Positions 1 through 5,676 of a stretch of 5,676 nt of DNA are shown here, one piece after another. The notes beneath the pieces are model-generated. The model was not told the DNA's origin and did no database searches. It was given only the letters and a program-made list of their open reading frames with translations. Made by a program: the position numbers and the translations under genes. The stretch covers positions 1 through 5,676 of the forward strand of contig JASEGN010000057.1 in assembly GCA_030018055.1 (NCBI GenBank), read 5' to 3'. Source of the DNA: Candidatus Aenigmatarchaeota archaeon (GTDB lineage Archaea; Aenigmatarchaeota; Aenigmatarchaeia; CG10238-14; SCSR01). How positions within the stretch are numbered: position 1 is the first letter of the stretch; each line of letters starts with the position of its first letter.

Positions 1-1178
1 AACTAAAAGAGGGGGATTACATTGTAGTTCCGAGAAAAATAAAGGGAAGTAACCTTTCCGAAATAAATCTTGTTTCTGAACTTCTTAAAAAGTTGCCAGA
101 AAAATACCTAGACAAAATTTTTGTCCTGGGATTAAAGAAGGGGATTTTTGAAGACGAGTTTTCAAGAAAATCTCAAAAAGACTATATGAGATATTGGAGA
201 GATCTTATACCTCTTTCGTGGTTGAAATATAAATCAGTGAAAATACCAGCAGGTGCTAAACTTAGGTTTAGATGGAGCAAGAAAACAGTTCCTGTGAGAG
301 TTCCATTAAGCCCAACATTAATGAAACTTCTTGGTTTTTTTGCAGCAGAAGGACATTTAGACAAAAATAGGATAGAATTTTATCTAGGGAGAGAAGAGAG
401 GACTATAGCTGAAGAAATAGAGAATTGTGTACAAAATCTTTTTGGCTTAAATGTAAAAATATCAAGTTTTAAACAGCATGAAATTGAGGTACGTGTAGAC
501 GGCGTACTACTCCCATTAATCTTTAAATATGTATTAGATACAGGAGAAAATGCAAAAAATAAAAAGTTACCTTGGATTGTCCTGAATTGTGATGAAGAAG
601 CTCAGAAAGAATTTCTTAAGGCTTATATAATAGGTGACGGAAATAAAAGAATGAGAGAGCATTTATTTGAGGTAGTTACAGTAAGTAATGATCTAGCAAA
701 TGGAATTTTATATCTCGCCACTATTCTTGGAATACCATGCACATACTGGTTACAACGGGAGAAATTGAGAAGATTTAAAAATTATACCTCTATTTGTAAG
801 AAGAGTTATAGACTCTATTTTACAACTAAAGGTTTAACAAGCCTTATTAACCTTCTTCCAACGGAAGAAACTGGACTCAGAAAGATAGCAAGATTTTACA
901 AAAATATTCTGGATTATAAAGGAAATAAATGGAAGCTATCACACACTATCCTTAATCAAAAAAGATTGTCGTTCGAAGTGTTTAGAAAAAACTTAAGAGA
1001 CGATTGCAAAGAAGATAAAATTTTATCACCTTTAAAGAAATTAAGTAATTCTGAAATTGGTTTTCTTAAAATTAAGAGAATTAAAAAGGTCAAGTATACT
1101 CACCCATTTGTTTATGATTTGCAAGTTGAAGGTTATGAAAAGTTTGTAGGAGGACTTGGACCAATTTTCTTGCATAAT
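1..1178 (+). other. Intein with LAGLIDADG homing endonuclease domain, N-terminus off window
   Basis: A large in-frame insertion in the AMP phosphorylase gene; 392 residues lie in the window. From the left edge it reads LKEGDYIVVPRKI, typical of the stretch after splice block B, so block A (first Cys/Ser) and the TxxH block are missing only because the window starts late. Endonuclease block C is LLGFFAAEG (327-353, acidic Glu at 348-350). Block D is near KKLPWIVL. Block E is FLKAYIIGDG (612-641, Asp at 636-638). The C-terminal splice region runs from VYDLQVEGYEKFV (from 1110) to FLHN. It ends with penultimate His (1173-1175) and terminal Asn (1176-1178), followed by Ser (1179-1181) as the +1 nucleophile. 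All downstream elements for Asn cyclisation and trans-esterification are present. Both LAGLIDADG acids are kept, so the endonuclease may be active. The complete intein is probably a little under 500 residues (inference). Confidence 0.93.
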
Positions 1179-2117
1179 AGTGGAACTGCTGATAGATCCG
1201 AGTGCTTAATGCCAGTTAACCTAAACATAGAAGAGATGAAAGAAGTTGTTGAAAAAACTAATGGTTCTATAGTATGGGGAGGTGCTTTGCATTTAGCCCC
1301 AGCAGATGATATTTTTATTCAGGCTGAATATCCATTGGCTATAGACCCTCTACTTTTTCCTTCCATAATGTCAAAGAAAAAGGCAGTTGGAGCTAAATTT
1401 TTGGTTATAGATATTCCCTGCGGAAGAGGAGCAAAGATAAAAACAATTGGAGATGCAAATATTTTAGCAAAGGATTTCATAGAACTTGGAAAAAAACTTG
1501 AAATAAAGACACAATGTGCAATAACCCATGGTGAGGAGCCGATTGGCTACATGATAGGATCTGCACTCGAAGCAAGAGAAGCTTTAGAGGTATTAATGGG
1601 AAGAAATAATGTTGCAGACTTAATCGATAAAGCTACAGACCTTGCAGCAATCCTTTTTAGGATGGTAGGAAAAAAGTATGGCAAGCAAACTGCCTTGAAA
1701 GCCTTGAGTTCTAGGAAGGCTGAAAAAAAACTGAGAGAGATAATTGAGGCTCAAGGTGGAAACCCAAAGATTAAACCTGAAGATATAGAGGTTGGTAGGT
1801 ACAAGTTTGATATATTTTCCAAGAAGAAAGGACTTTTATTGTGGGTTAATAACACTAGTCTGACTACTATTGCAAGAGCAGCTGGAGCACCGAAAGATAA
1901 AGGTGCTGGAATAAAAATCTACAAGAAGATTGGGGATACTGTTAAAGAAGGGGAAAAGCTGCTAACAATTTATGCTGAAAAGGCAAGAAAGCTAAAAAGG
2001 GCAGAAGAGGTTTTAAAGGAGGAACAAATTGTGGATGTTGGTAAAAGAATGGAAATGTTAATTCATGAAGTTAGAGAAATGCCTGTACATAAAAAAATGT
2101 TTGTGTTAGAAAGATGA
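1..2117 (+). CDS. deoA: AMP phosphorylase (archaeal thymidine-phosphorylase family), 5'-partial, interrupted by an intein
   Basis: The frame is open from base 3, so this is a 5'-truncated gene. The first start-like codon (TTG at 93) lies inside the intein and is not a real start. Bases 3-1178 encode intein; 1179-2114 encode the last 312 residues of the enzyme, with TGA at 2115-2117. The extein starts SGTADR, the nucleotide/phosphate-binding loop. It continues with IVWGGALHLAPADDI and with AIDP, whose Asp (1344-1346) matches by position my recollection of the family's proton donor. Next come IDIPCGRGAKIKT and a C-terminal PYNP_C-like domain. Family knowledge: the enzyme phosphorolyses AMP (also CMP/UMP) to base plus ribose-1,5-bisphosphate, feeding e2b2 isomerase and type III RuBisCO. 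The family is about 500 residues long, so roughly 190-200 N-extein residues should lie upstream. The gene overlaps the next by ATGA (2114-2117). Identification is strong; activity depends on protein splicing. Confidence 0.93.
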   Translation, partial: LKEGDYIVVPRKIKGSNLSEINLVSELLKKLPEKYLDKIFVLGLKKGIFEDEFSRKSQKDYMRYWRDLIPLSWLKYKSVKIPAGAKLRFRWSKKTVPVRVPLSPTLMKLLGFFAAEGHLDKNRIEFYLGREERTIAEEIENCVQNLFGLNVKISSFKQHEIEVRVDGVLLPLIFKYVLDTGENAKNKKLPWIVLNCDEEAQKEFLKAYIIGDGNKRMREHLFEVVTVSNDLANGILYLATILGIPCTYWLQREKLRRFKNYTSICKKSYRLYFTTKGLTSLINLLPTEETGLRKIARFYKNILDYKGNKWKLSHTILNQKRLSFEVFRKNLRDDCKEDKILSPLKKLSNSEIGFLKIKRIKKVKYTHPFVYDLQVEGYEKFVGGLGPIFLHNSGTADRSECLMPVNLNIEEMKEVVEKTNGSIVWGGALHLAPADDIFIQAEYPLAIDPLLFPSIMSKKKAVGAKFLVIDIPCGRGAKIKTIGDANILAKDFIELGKKLEIKTQCAITHGEEPIGYMIGSALEAREALEVLMGRNNVADLIDKATDLAAILFRMVGKKYGKQTALKALSSRKAEKKLREIIEAQGGNPKIKPEDIEVGRYKFDIFSKKKGLLLWVNNTSLTTIARAAGAPKDKGAGIKIYKKIGDTVKEGEKLLTIYAEKARKLKRAEEVLKEEQIVDVGKRMEMLIHEVREMPVHKKMFVLER

Positions 2118-2599
2118 AAATAGGAATAATTTCAGATACTCATGATCATGTAGATAACATTCGAAAAGTTATTGATAAAATGAAGAAGTATGAAGTTGAA
2201 GCTATTATTCATTGCGGGGATTTCTGCTCTCCTTTTGCTGTGGAGATGATGAAAGAATTTAATGTTCCTGTGCATGCGGTTTTCGGAAATGTTGATGGTG
2301 ATAAGTTTAGAATGTTAATGAAAAAACCAGAAAATGTAACTTTGCATGGAGAATTTGTTGAGATAGAATTAGGTGGAAAGAAAATAGCTATCGTTCACTT
2401 TCCTGAGATTGCGAAAGCATTAGCTTTTGGTGGAAAATATGATTTAGTTTGCTATGGTCATACTCACGTTTCAAACGTAGAAAAGATAGAAAATACACTC
2501 CTAGTTAATCCTGGAGAATTGATGAACTTAAAGGGGTTACCAAGCTACGCTATTTATGACACAATATCAAATGAAGTTAAAATTATGAAGTTGAGTTAA
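2114..2599 (+). CDS. MJ0936/YfcE-family metallophosphoesterase (phosphodiesterase)
   Basis: A 161-residue cytosolic protein of the calcineurin-like phosphoesterase superfamily (Metallophos_2), about the length of Methanocaldococcus MJ0936 (166 aa). By comparison with that protein, all dinuclear-metal ligands are present: Asp8 and His10 (SDTHDH), Asp36 (HCGDF), Asn59 (FGNVDGD), His95, and His116/His118 (YGHTH). The C-terminus has the family VNPGE motif (131-135). Homologues hydrolyse phosphodiester model substrates with Mn/Ni; the natural substrate is unsettled. One variation is that the residue after His95 is Phe (VHFPE) instead of the usual Gly of the THG motif. The ATG at 2114 overlaps the upstream stop as ATGA, and there is only a weak purine stretch before it. 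This suggests translational coupling to AMP phosphorylase. The family is certain; the substrate is not known. Confidence 0.92.
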   Translation: MKIGIISDTHDHVDNIRKVIDKMKKYEVEAIIHCGDFCSPFAVEMMKEFNVPVHAVFGNVDGDKFRMLMKKPENVTLHGEFVEIELGGKKIAIVHFPEIAKALAFGGKYDLVCYGHTHVSNVEKIENTLLVNPGELMNLKGLPSYAIYDTISNEVKIMKLS

Positions 2600-3009
2600 T
2601 GAAAGTTTATCAAGAAGAATTTGATGTAAGAACATCGAAAAGAACTCAAGCTACAGATATAACCGAAAAGGTTGAAAAAATTGTTAAAAATAGCAAGGTG
2701 AAAAATGGAATTTGTCTTGTATTTCTCCCGCATGCAACTGCAGCGATTATTTTAGAAGAAAGCGAAAGTGGTCTAATGAGCGATATAGAGGAGATGATAA
2801 AAAGGAGGTTCCCGAAGGGAGCTGGCTACGAGCATGACAGAATTGATGATAATGCAGATGCACATTTAGCCTCTGGCTTTATAGGTCAGTCTAGAATCTA
2901 TCCGGTAAAAGATTATGAATTGGTTAGAGGGACTTGGCAAAGAGCTTTATTAATAGAATTAGATGGCCCAAGATATAGAAGAGTTTTTGTTAATGTTTTA
3001 GGTGAATAG
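2599..3009 (+). CDS. YjbQ/UPF0047 family protein (secondary thiamine-phosphate synthase-like)
   Basis: A 136-residue single-domain protein matching the full length of the UPF0047/YjbQ family. Visible signature residues are FLPHATAAIILEE (residues 43-55), with His45 and the acidic end; the RIDDNADAHLASGFIGQS segment (81-98), with Asp87, His89 and Ser92; RGTWQ (110-114); and ELDGPRYRR (120-128). In the family these conserved His/Asp/Glu residues line a putative metal or ligand site of a trimer. Bacterial members were reported to complement loss of thiamine-phosphate synthase weakly, and the physiological role is disputed. The ATG shares one base with the upstream stop (TAATG), so it belongs to the same cluster as AMP phosphorylase and the phosphodiesterase. 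It has no clear Shine-Dalgarno of its own. It is the last gene of the cluster, followed by a T-tract. Confidence 0.92.
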   Translation: MKVYQEEFDVRTSKRTQATDITEKVEKIVKNSKVKNGICLVFLPHATAAIILEESESGLMSDIEEMIKRRFPKGAGYEHDRIDDNADAHLASGFIGQSRIYPVKDYELVRGTWQRALLIELDGPRYRRVFVNVLGE

Positions 3010-3036
3010 TCTTCTTATTTACAGGTAAACTCACAA

Positions 3037-3044
3037 TTTTTTTT
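3037..3044 (+). terminator. T-tract, probable archaeal terminator of the three-gene cluster
   Basis: A run of eight T's on the + strand, 28 bases after the YjbQ-family stop codon and before the next gene. Archaeal RNA polymerase terminates at U-rich tracts without needing a hairpin, and I see no stem before it. Its position between two transcription units supports the call. It lies directly in the promoter zone of the decarboxylase gene, so part of the AT-richness may serve that promoter instead. Confidence 0.45.
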
Positions 3045-3068
3045 AATTCCAAAATTACAATCTTTATA
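3041..3068 (+). promoter_or_regulatory. Candidate archaeal TATA region for the LysA-like gene
   Basis: The 66-base gap 3010-3075 is the only clear break on the + strand. Two TATA-like stretches occur: TTTTAATT (3041-3048) and TTTATA (3063-3068). An archaeal TATA box is centred about 26 bases before the transcription start. The first would therefore place the start near 3071, five bases before the ATG, giving an almost leaderless mRNA. That fits the absence of any GGAGG-like site before 3076. The second box is too close to the ATG unless transcription begins inside the gene. I see no convincing BRE. Confidence 0.4.
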
Positions 3069-3075
3069 GATTTGT

Positions 3076-4347
3076 ATGATATCATGCTTAACAAGAGGCA
3101 AAAACCGATTGCTTGAAATAGAAGGAAAAAATGTTTTACAGCTATCTAAAAAATTCGGAACGCCATTATTTGTTGTATGTGAAAAGCATCTAAGAGAAAA
3201 TTACAAGAAATTTAGAGATTTGTTTATATCTCATTATCCAAAAACTATAGTGGCATATTCCTATAAAACGAACTATTTACCTTTCATATGTAATGTAATA
3301 AAGGAAGAAGGTGGCTGGGCAGAGGTAGTGTCATCACTTGAATTAAATATAGCAAAAAAAGTTCATGTTGACTCTAAAAAGATAATTTTTAATGGACCTG
3401 TAAAAACATATCAAGAACTTCTTGAGGCTATGAAACTTGGTGTAAGACTGATAAACGTTGATTCCTTAAGTGAGTTAAAAAAAATTATTTTAATTTCTAA
3501 AAAGTATGGACTTACAGCAAATGTGGGAATTAGACTCAATACCTCATTTTTTGGTCCAGGGTATAACAAATTTGGAGTAAATGAAGATGATGCATTGAAA
3601 GCATGTGAGCTTATTTCAAAATCAAAAAATTTGAAATATGAAGGGTTACATGGACATCTAGGTTCACAAATAACTACTACCAAGCCATACAAAAAATTGA
3701 TAAAATATCAAATAAGCATATCAGAAGAAATATACAGAAAATACAATTTGAGCACAAATTTCATCGATGTGGGAGGTGGTTTTCCAGTTAGAGAATTATC
3801 TCCCTCTGGCACTAAAAAAATACCAAAAATAGAAGAATTTGCTGAGGTTATATGCTCAACTTTAAAGAAAGGAATAGCAAAAACAGACGTGAAACCACCA
3901 TTTCTTGTTTTGGAGCCTGGTAGGGCAATTGTTAGTTCTCCAATATTCTTATTACTAAAAGTCATCGCAACTAAAATAACTCGCAATATGGGTAAGATAG
4001 TTTTTACTGATGGCGGCATCAATATTTTACCCTTAGCAGAGTACTTCAGGTATTTTAAGTATGAGATTACTCCTAATGTGATTCGTGGTGGAAAAAGAGA
4101 AAGAGTTCAAATTGCTGGGCCACTTTGTATGGAAGAGGATTTAATTGGCATAGATAGAACGTTGTCACCTATTAAGGAAGGTGATATACTAGTTGTTTCA
4201 AATACAGGTGCCTATACTATCTCACTTTCATTACAATTCATTAAACCTAGGCCTCGTGTAGTAGCGATTGACCAGGAGAATAATGTGAAAGTTGTTAGGG
4301 AATCTGAAAGTGTTGAAGATATACTTAAACTTGATAAGGGGTACTAA
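3076..4347 (+). CDS. Fold-III PLP-dependent decarboxylase, LysA-like, substrate uncertain
   Basis: 423 residues, the usual length of diaminopimelate decarboxylase (Orn/DAP/Arg decarboxylase family 2). An alanine-racemase-type barrel is followed by a C-terminal beta domain. PLP site: Lys64 in AYSYKTN (Schiff base), His194 in HGHLGSQI, the phosphate-binding DVGGGFP (231-237), EPGR (280-283) and Tyr380 in NTGAY. The catalytic Cys of the partner subunit is Cys351 (GPLCMEED). Differences from true LysA: the substrate-binding Arg of the IRPxxY segment is Leu318 (NILPL); the Glu after the catalytic Cys is Met352; and the tail reads FIKPRPR, not the NYNxRPR form. LysA makes L-lysine from meso-diaminopimelate; these replacements suggest another amino-acid substrate (inference). 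The ATG at 3076 precedes the normal family N-terminus (GTPLFV at 28-33), and no in-frame upstream start is apparent. No lysine-pathway gene is adjacent. The gene ends overlapping rfcL tail to tail. Confidence 0.85.
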   Translation: MISCLTRGKNRLLEIEGKNVLQLSKKFGTPLFVVCEKHLRENYKKFRDLFISHYPKTIVAYSYKTNYLPFICNVIKEEGGWAEVVSSLELNIAKKVHVDSKKIIFNGPVKTYQELLEAMKLGVRLINVDSLSELKKIILISKKYGLTANVGIRLNTSFFGPGYNKFGVNEDDALKACELISKSKNLKYEGLHGHLGSQITTTKPYKKLIKYQISISEEIYRKYNLSTNFIDVGGGFPVRELSPSGTKKIPKIEEFAEVICSTLKKGIAKTDVKPPFLVLEPGRAIVSSPIFLLLKVIATKITRNMGKIVFTDGGINILPLAEYFRYFKYEITPNVIRGGKRERVQIAGPLCMEEDLIGIDRTLSPIKEGDILVVSNTGAYTISLSLQFIKPRPRVVAIDQENNVKVVRESESVEDILKLDKGY

Positions 4348-5468
4348 GTTTTAGCTAAAATTTTTAAGTAAGGTAAGAACTCACTTCTTACTTTCCTCGT
4401 TGAACAATGAAGTTGTTTTGCTAACTCCAAAAGCTTTTCCTTTTCTTCAGCTCTTTCAATCTTCGTTCTTCCTAAAACAATTAATTTACTTGGGTATTTG
4501 TACTTAACAAATTTTCTATACATAGCTTTTTTCGCTTGTGATACTCCAGCAGTCATTAAATCAATCATGTAGCCTTTAAATCTCCACTCTTGCCTTAGTC
4601 TAATCCATTGCCTAAACAAATCAGCTTTACTTAGAGCATCATAAGCATTTGCTATCTCTTCTGGTTTCTCGTATTCGTTAGCGATATTATTCTCAATCCA
4701 AAGAAATATCTCCTCAGGATCTTTATCCACGTTACTTATGGCTAATTTTGCGGCCAAAGCTTTTTCAGTCTTAAAAATTATTTTTAAGGCATCAAATACA
4801 CTAATTTCCTTTTCTCTAAATCCAAGAATTTTTAAGTCCTCAACTGTAATTTTTTTCTTACCCCTTGCAACAGTTTCTAAATCATTTATTGCAGCCCTCA
4901 AATCGCCTTTAGATATTTTAGCTAGCTCTCTTATCACTTCTTTCTCGGGTTTTGTACCTTCAAGCTCACAAATTCGTTTAAGTCTTTTTTCTATATCCCA
5001 AATTGAAATTTTTTTGAATTCAACCAGCTTGCAAAGTTCCCTTAAACTTCTCAATTTAGGATCCCAAGGGTTGTTTGCTATTAAAACAATAGGAAATGAA
5101 GATTTTTTTATTAATTCAAGGATAGCCCTTACTCCTCCTACCTCCACCCTACCAATAATGCCTTCTATTTCATCAAATAGAAATATCTTTGATTTTTTAA
5201 GAAATGGTCTTTGTTGTGTTGAGGTAGCAATGGTTTCTAAAGCTTTAGCAGACCTTACATCACTAGCATTAGTTTCGATGAACTCAAGATTCTTTTCTTG
5301 AGCATAAGCTTGTATTAAACAAGTTTTTCCTGTTCCAGGAGGACCATAAAATAGCAAAGGGTTATCTCCAGGCTTCCAACTTTTTATCCATCTTAGGAAT
5401 GTATTTACGGCTTCTTGTTGATTCACAAATTCCTTCAAGCTTTTTGGTCTATATTCTATTGTCCACAT
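4344..5468 (-). CDS. rfcL: Replication factor C large subunit (clamp loader), short form
   Basis: A 374-residue AAA+ ATPase that, with small RFC subunits, loads the PCNA sliding clamp onto primer-template DNA. Features in order: N-terminal WTIEYRPKSLKEFVNQ; Walker A GPPGTGKT (42-49); ETNASDVR (65-72); Walker B IFLFDE (95-100); sensor 1 ANNPWDP (131-137); sensor 2 KGDLRAAINDLE (187-198); then the helical collar domain to HCSTRKVRSEFLPYL (354-368). The RfcS-type SRC arginine-finger motif is absent and the matching place reads LRELCKLVEF, which marks the large subunit. Most archaeal RfcL proteins are about 400-500 residues, with a charged tail and a terminal PIP box that binds PCNA. This one stops at LAKT just after the collar and shows no PIP box. 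The other frames downstream are not coding, so a simple frameshift is unlikely. It is convergent with the LysA-like gene, with stops overlapping by 4 bases. There is no Shine-Dalgarno before the ATG. Confidence 0.93.
   Translation of the reverse strand: MWTIEYRPKSLKEFVNQQEAVNTFLRWIKSWKPGDNPLLFYGPPGTGKTCLIQAYAQEKNLEFIETNASDVRSAKALETIATSTQQRPFLKKSKIFLFDEIEGIIGRVEVGGVRAILELIKKSSFPIVLIANNPWDPKLRSLRELCKLVEFKKISIWDIEKRLKRICELEGTKPEKEVIRELAKISKGDLRAAINDLETVARGKKKITVEDLKILGFREKEISVFDALKIIFKTEKALAAKLAISNVDKDPEEIFLWIENNIANEYEKPEEIANAYDALSKADLFRQWIRLRQEWRFKGYMIDLMTAGVSQAKKAMYRKFVKYKYPSKLIVLGRTKIERAEEKEKLLELAKQLHCSTRKVRSEFLPYLKILAKT
4349..4365 (+). terminator. Palindrome plus T5 after the LysA-like stop codon, possible terminator
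   Basis: Two bases after the decarboxylase stop codon lies a perfect 12-base palindrome, TTTTAGCTAAAA (4349-4360), followed directly by TTTTT (4361-4365). It could act as a weak U-rich terminator for the + strand transcript. However, the stem would be only A-U pairs around an AGCU loop. The same bases encode the Lys-Ile-Leu-Ala-Lys end of RfcL on the other strand, so the pattern may be a coding coincidence. Confidence 0.3.
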
Positions 5469-5486
5469 AGCTAATAAATAGTTAGC

Positions 5487-5676
5487 CTATAATTGCTTAT
5501 AACCACATATGAAACTTGCACCTTGAGTAAAAACTAGCTTATCTTTTTTGATTAATTTCTTAAGATATTTTTTAACTTTTTTGGTTGTCTTTGGAGGTAA
5601 TTTCTTATTTTCAAATGTAATAGGATGTAATATGCTGTAAACTTTATTAGCATTAGGCACGAAATGAAAATAAAGC
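5487..5676 (-). CDS. 3' end of an unrecognised minus-strand gene
   Basis: On the - strand a frame is open from the right window edge (first complete codon at 5675-5673) to TAG at 5489-5487, giving 62 residues. It is rich in lysine, with a basic stretch around KKVKKYLKKLIKKDK, and ends ASFICGYKQL. The other frame checked here closes quickly. The reading direction matches rfcL, with an 18-base gap, as in an operon. The 190 bases would otherwise be an unusually large gap for this compact window. I do not recognise the family. It does not look like the C-terminus of RfcS, which neighbours rfcL in many archaea. A non-coding interpretation remains possible because the fragment is short and AT-rich. 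Confidence 0.5.
   Translation of the reverse strand, partial: LYFHFVPNANKVYSILHPITFENKKLPPKTTKKVKKYLKKLIKKDKLVFTQGASFICGYKQL
5488..5502 (-). promoter_or_regulatory. Candidate TATA elements upstream of rfcL
   Basis: Reading the - strand towards rfcL, TTATAA (5502-5497) and AATTATA (5494-5488) lie 20-34 bases before the ATG at 5468. TTATAA would place transcription start near 5473, giving an almost leaderless message, which fits the missing Shine-Dalgarno. These boxes lie within or at the end of the upstream partial reading frame. The alternative is that rfcL is read through from that gene across the 18-base gap. Confidence 0.35.

Noticed and set aside
93..95. TTG as the start of a 674-residue protein
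   Set aside because: The same frame is open to base 3 and encodes intein-like sequence (LKEGDYIVVPRK) before it; the true start lies upstream of the window.
182..364. Antisense 60-codon ORF on the minus strand
   Set aside because: Lies opposite the intein endonuclease domain; no family resemblance and no ribosome site, so a shadow frame.
2018..2040. Strong Shine-Dalgarno-like GGAGG inside the AMP phosphorylase gene, suggesting an internal start
   Set aside because: It encodes part of LKEEQ in a conserved C-terminal region and no separate plausible protein begins after it.
3411..4022. Two antisense ORFs (3411-3692 and 3708-4022) on the minus strand
   Set aside because: They mirror the strongly conserved PLP-decarboxylase frame and show no protein motif of their own.
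4250..4344. A frameshifted continuation of rfcL into the convergent gene, which would restore a PIP box
   Set aside because: The frame directly following the rfcL stop reads serine/threonine-rich shadow sequence with no charged tail or PIP motif, and the plus-strand decarboxylase frame there is intact.
4738..5301. 187-codon plus-strand ORF opposite rfcL
   Set aside because: Covers the AAA+ core of rfcL on the other strand; serine/leucine-rich composition is typical of a reverse shadow of lysine- and glutamate-rich coding DNA.
1..5676. CRISPR arrays, tRNA or rRNA genes, IS elements or long repeats
   Set aside because: No regularly spaced repeats, cloverleaf-like conserved tRNA arms, transposase motifs or terminal inverted repeats were seen; the only mobile-type element is the intein.

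Overview
The window is an AT-rich stretch of archaeal chromosome. The evidence is an archaeal-type AMP phosphorylase, a replication factor C large subunit (RfcL, found as such only in Archaea), an MJ0936-like phosphodiesterase, TATA-like boxes close to start codons, and almost no Shine-Dalgarno sequences. The proteins are lysine- and isoleucine-rich and codons favour A or T at the third position. The sequence does not settle the lineage: several euryarchaeal, TACK and DPANN groups would fit. There is no rRNA, tRNA, IS element, CRISPR array or dispersed repeat, and coding density is very high.

Left block (1-3009, + strand) is a tightly packed three-gene cluster. It opens inside an intein, whose N-terminal splice block and N-extein lie off the left edge. 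The intein ends at 1178 with the classical His-Asn dipeptide. It is followed by the C-terminal 312 residues of AMP phosphorylase, starting S-G-T-A-D at the nucleotide-binding loop. This gene overlaps an MJ0936-like metallophosphoesterase by 4 bases (ATGA). That gene overlaps a YjbQ/UPF0047 protein by 1 base (TAATG). A run of eight T's follows the cluster.

Middle block (3076-4347, + strand) is a single fold-III PLP-dependent decarboxylase resembling diaminopimelate decarboxylase. It has its own probable promoter and no visible Shine-Dalgarno. The PLP-binding residues are intact, but residues that contact meso-diaminopimelate in true LysA look replaced, so its substrate is open.

Right block (4344-5676, - strand) carries rfcL, which meets the decarboxylase gene tail to tail with stop codons overlapping by 4 bases. 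The RfcL protein is short and ends without the usual charged tail and PCNA-binding (PIP) box. Upstream of it, 18 bases away, is the 3' end of another minus-strand gene that I do not recognise and that runs off the right edge.

How the genes work together: AMP phosphorylase starts the archaeal AMP-to-ribulose-bisphosphate salvage route. Its overlap with a phosphodiesterase and with YjbQ implies a shared transcript, but no biochemical link is proven by sequence. The most notable item is the intein, which carries a LAGLIDADG homing endonuclease with both catalytic acids kept and sits at the substrate-binding site of a metabolic enzyme. I see no evidence of an entirely new multi-gene system.
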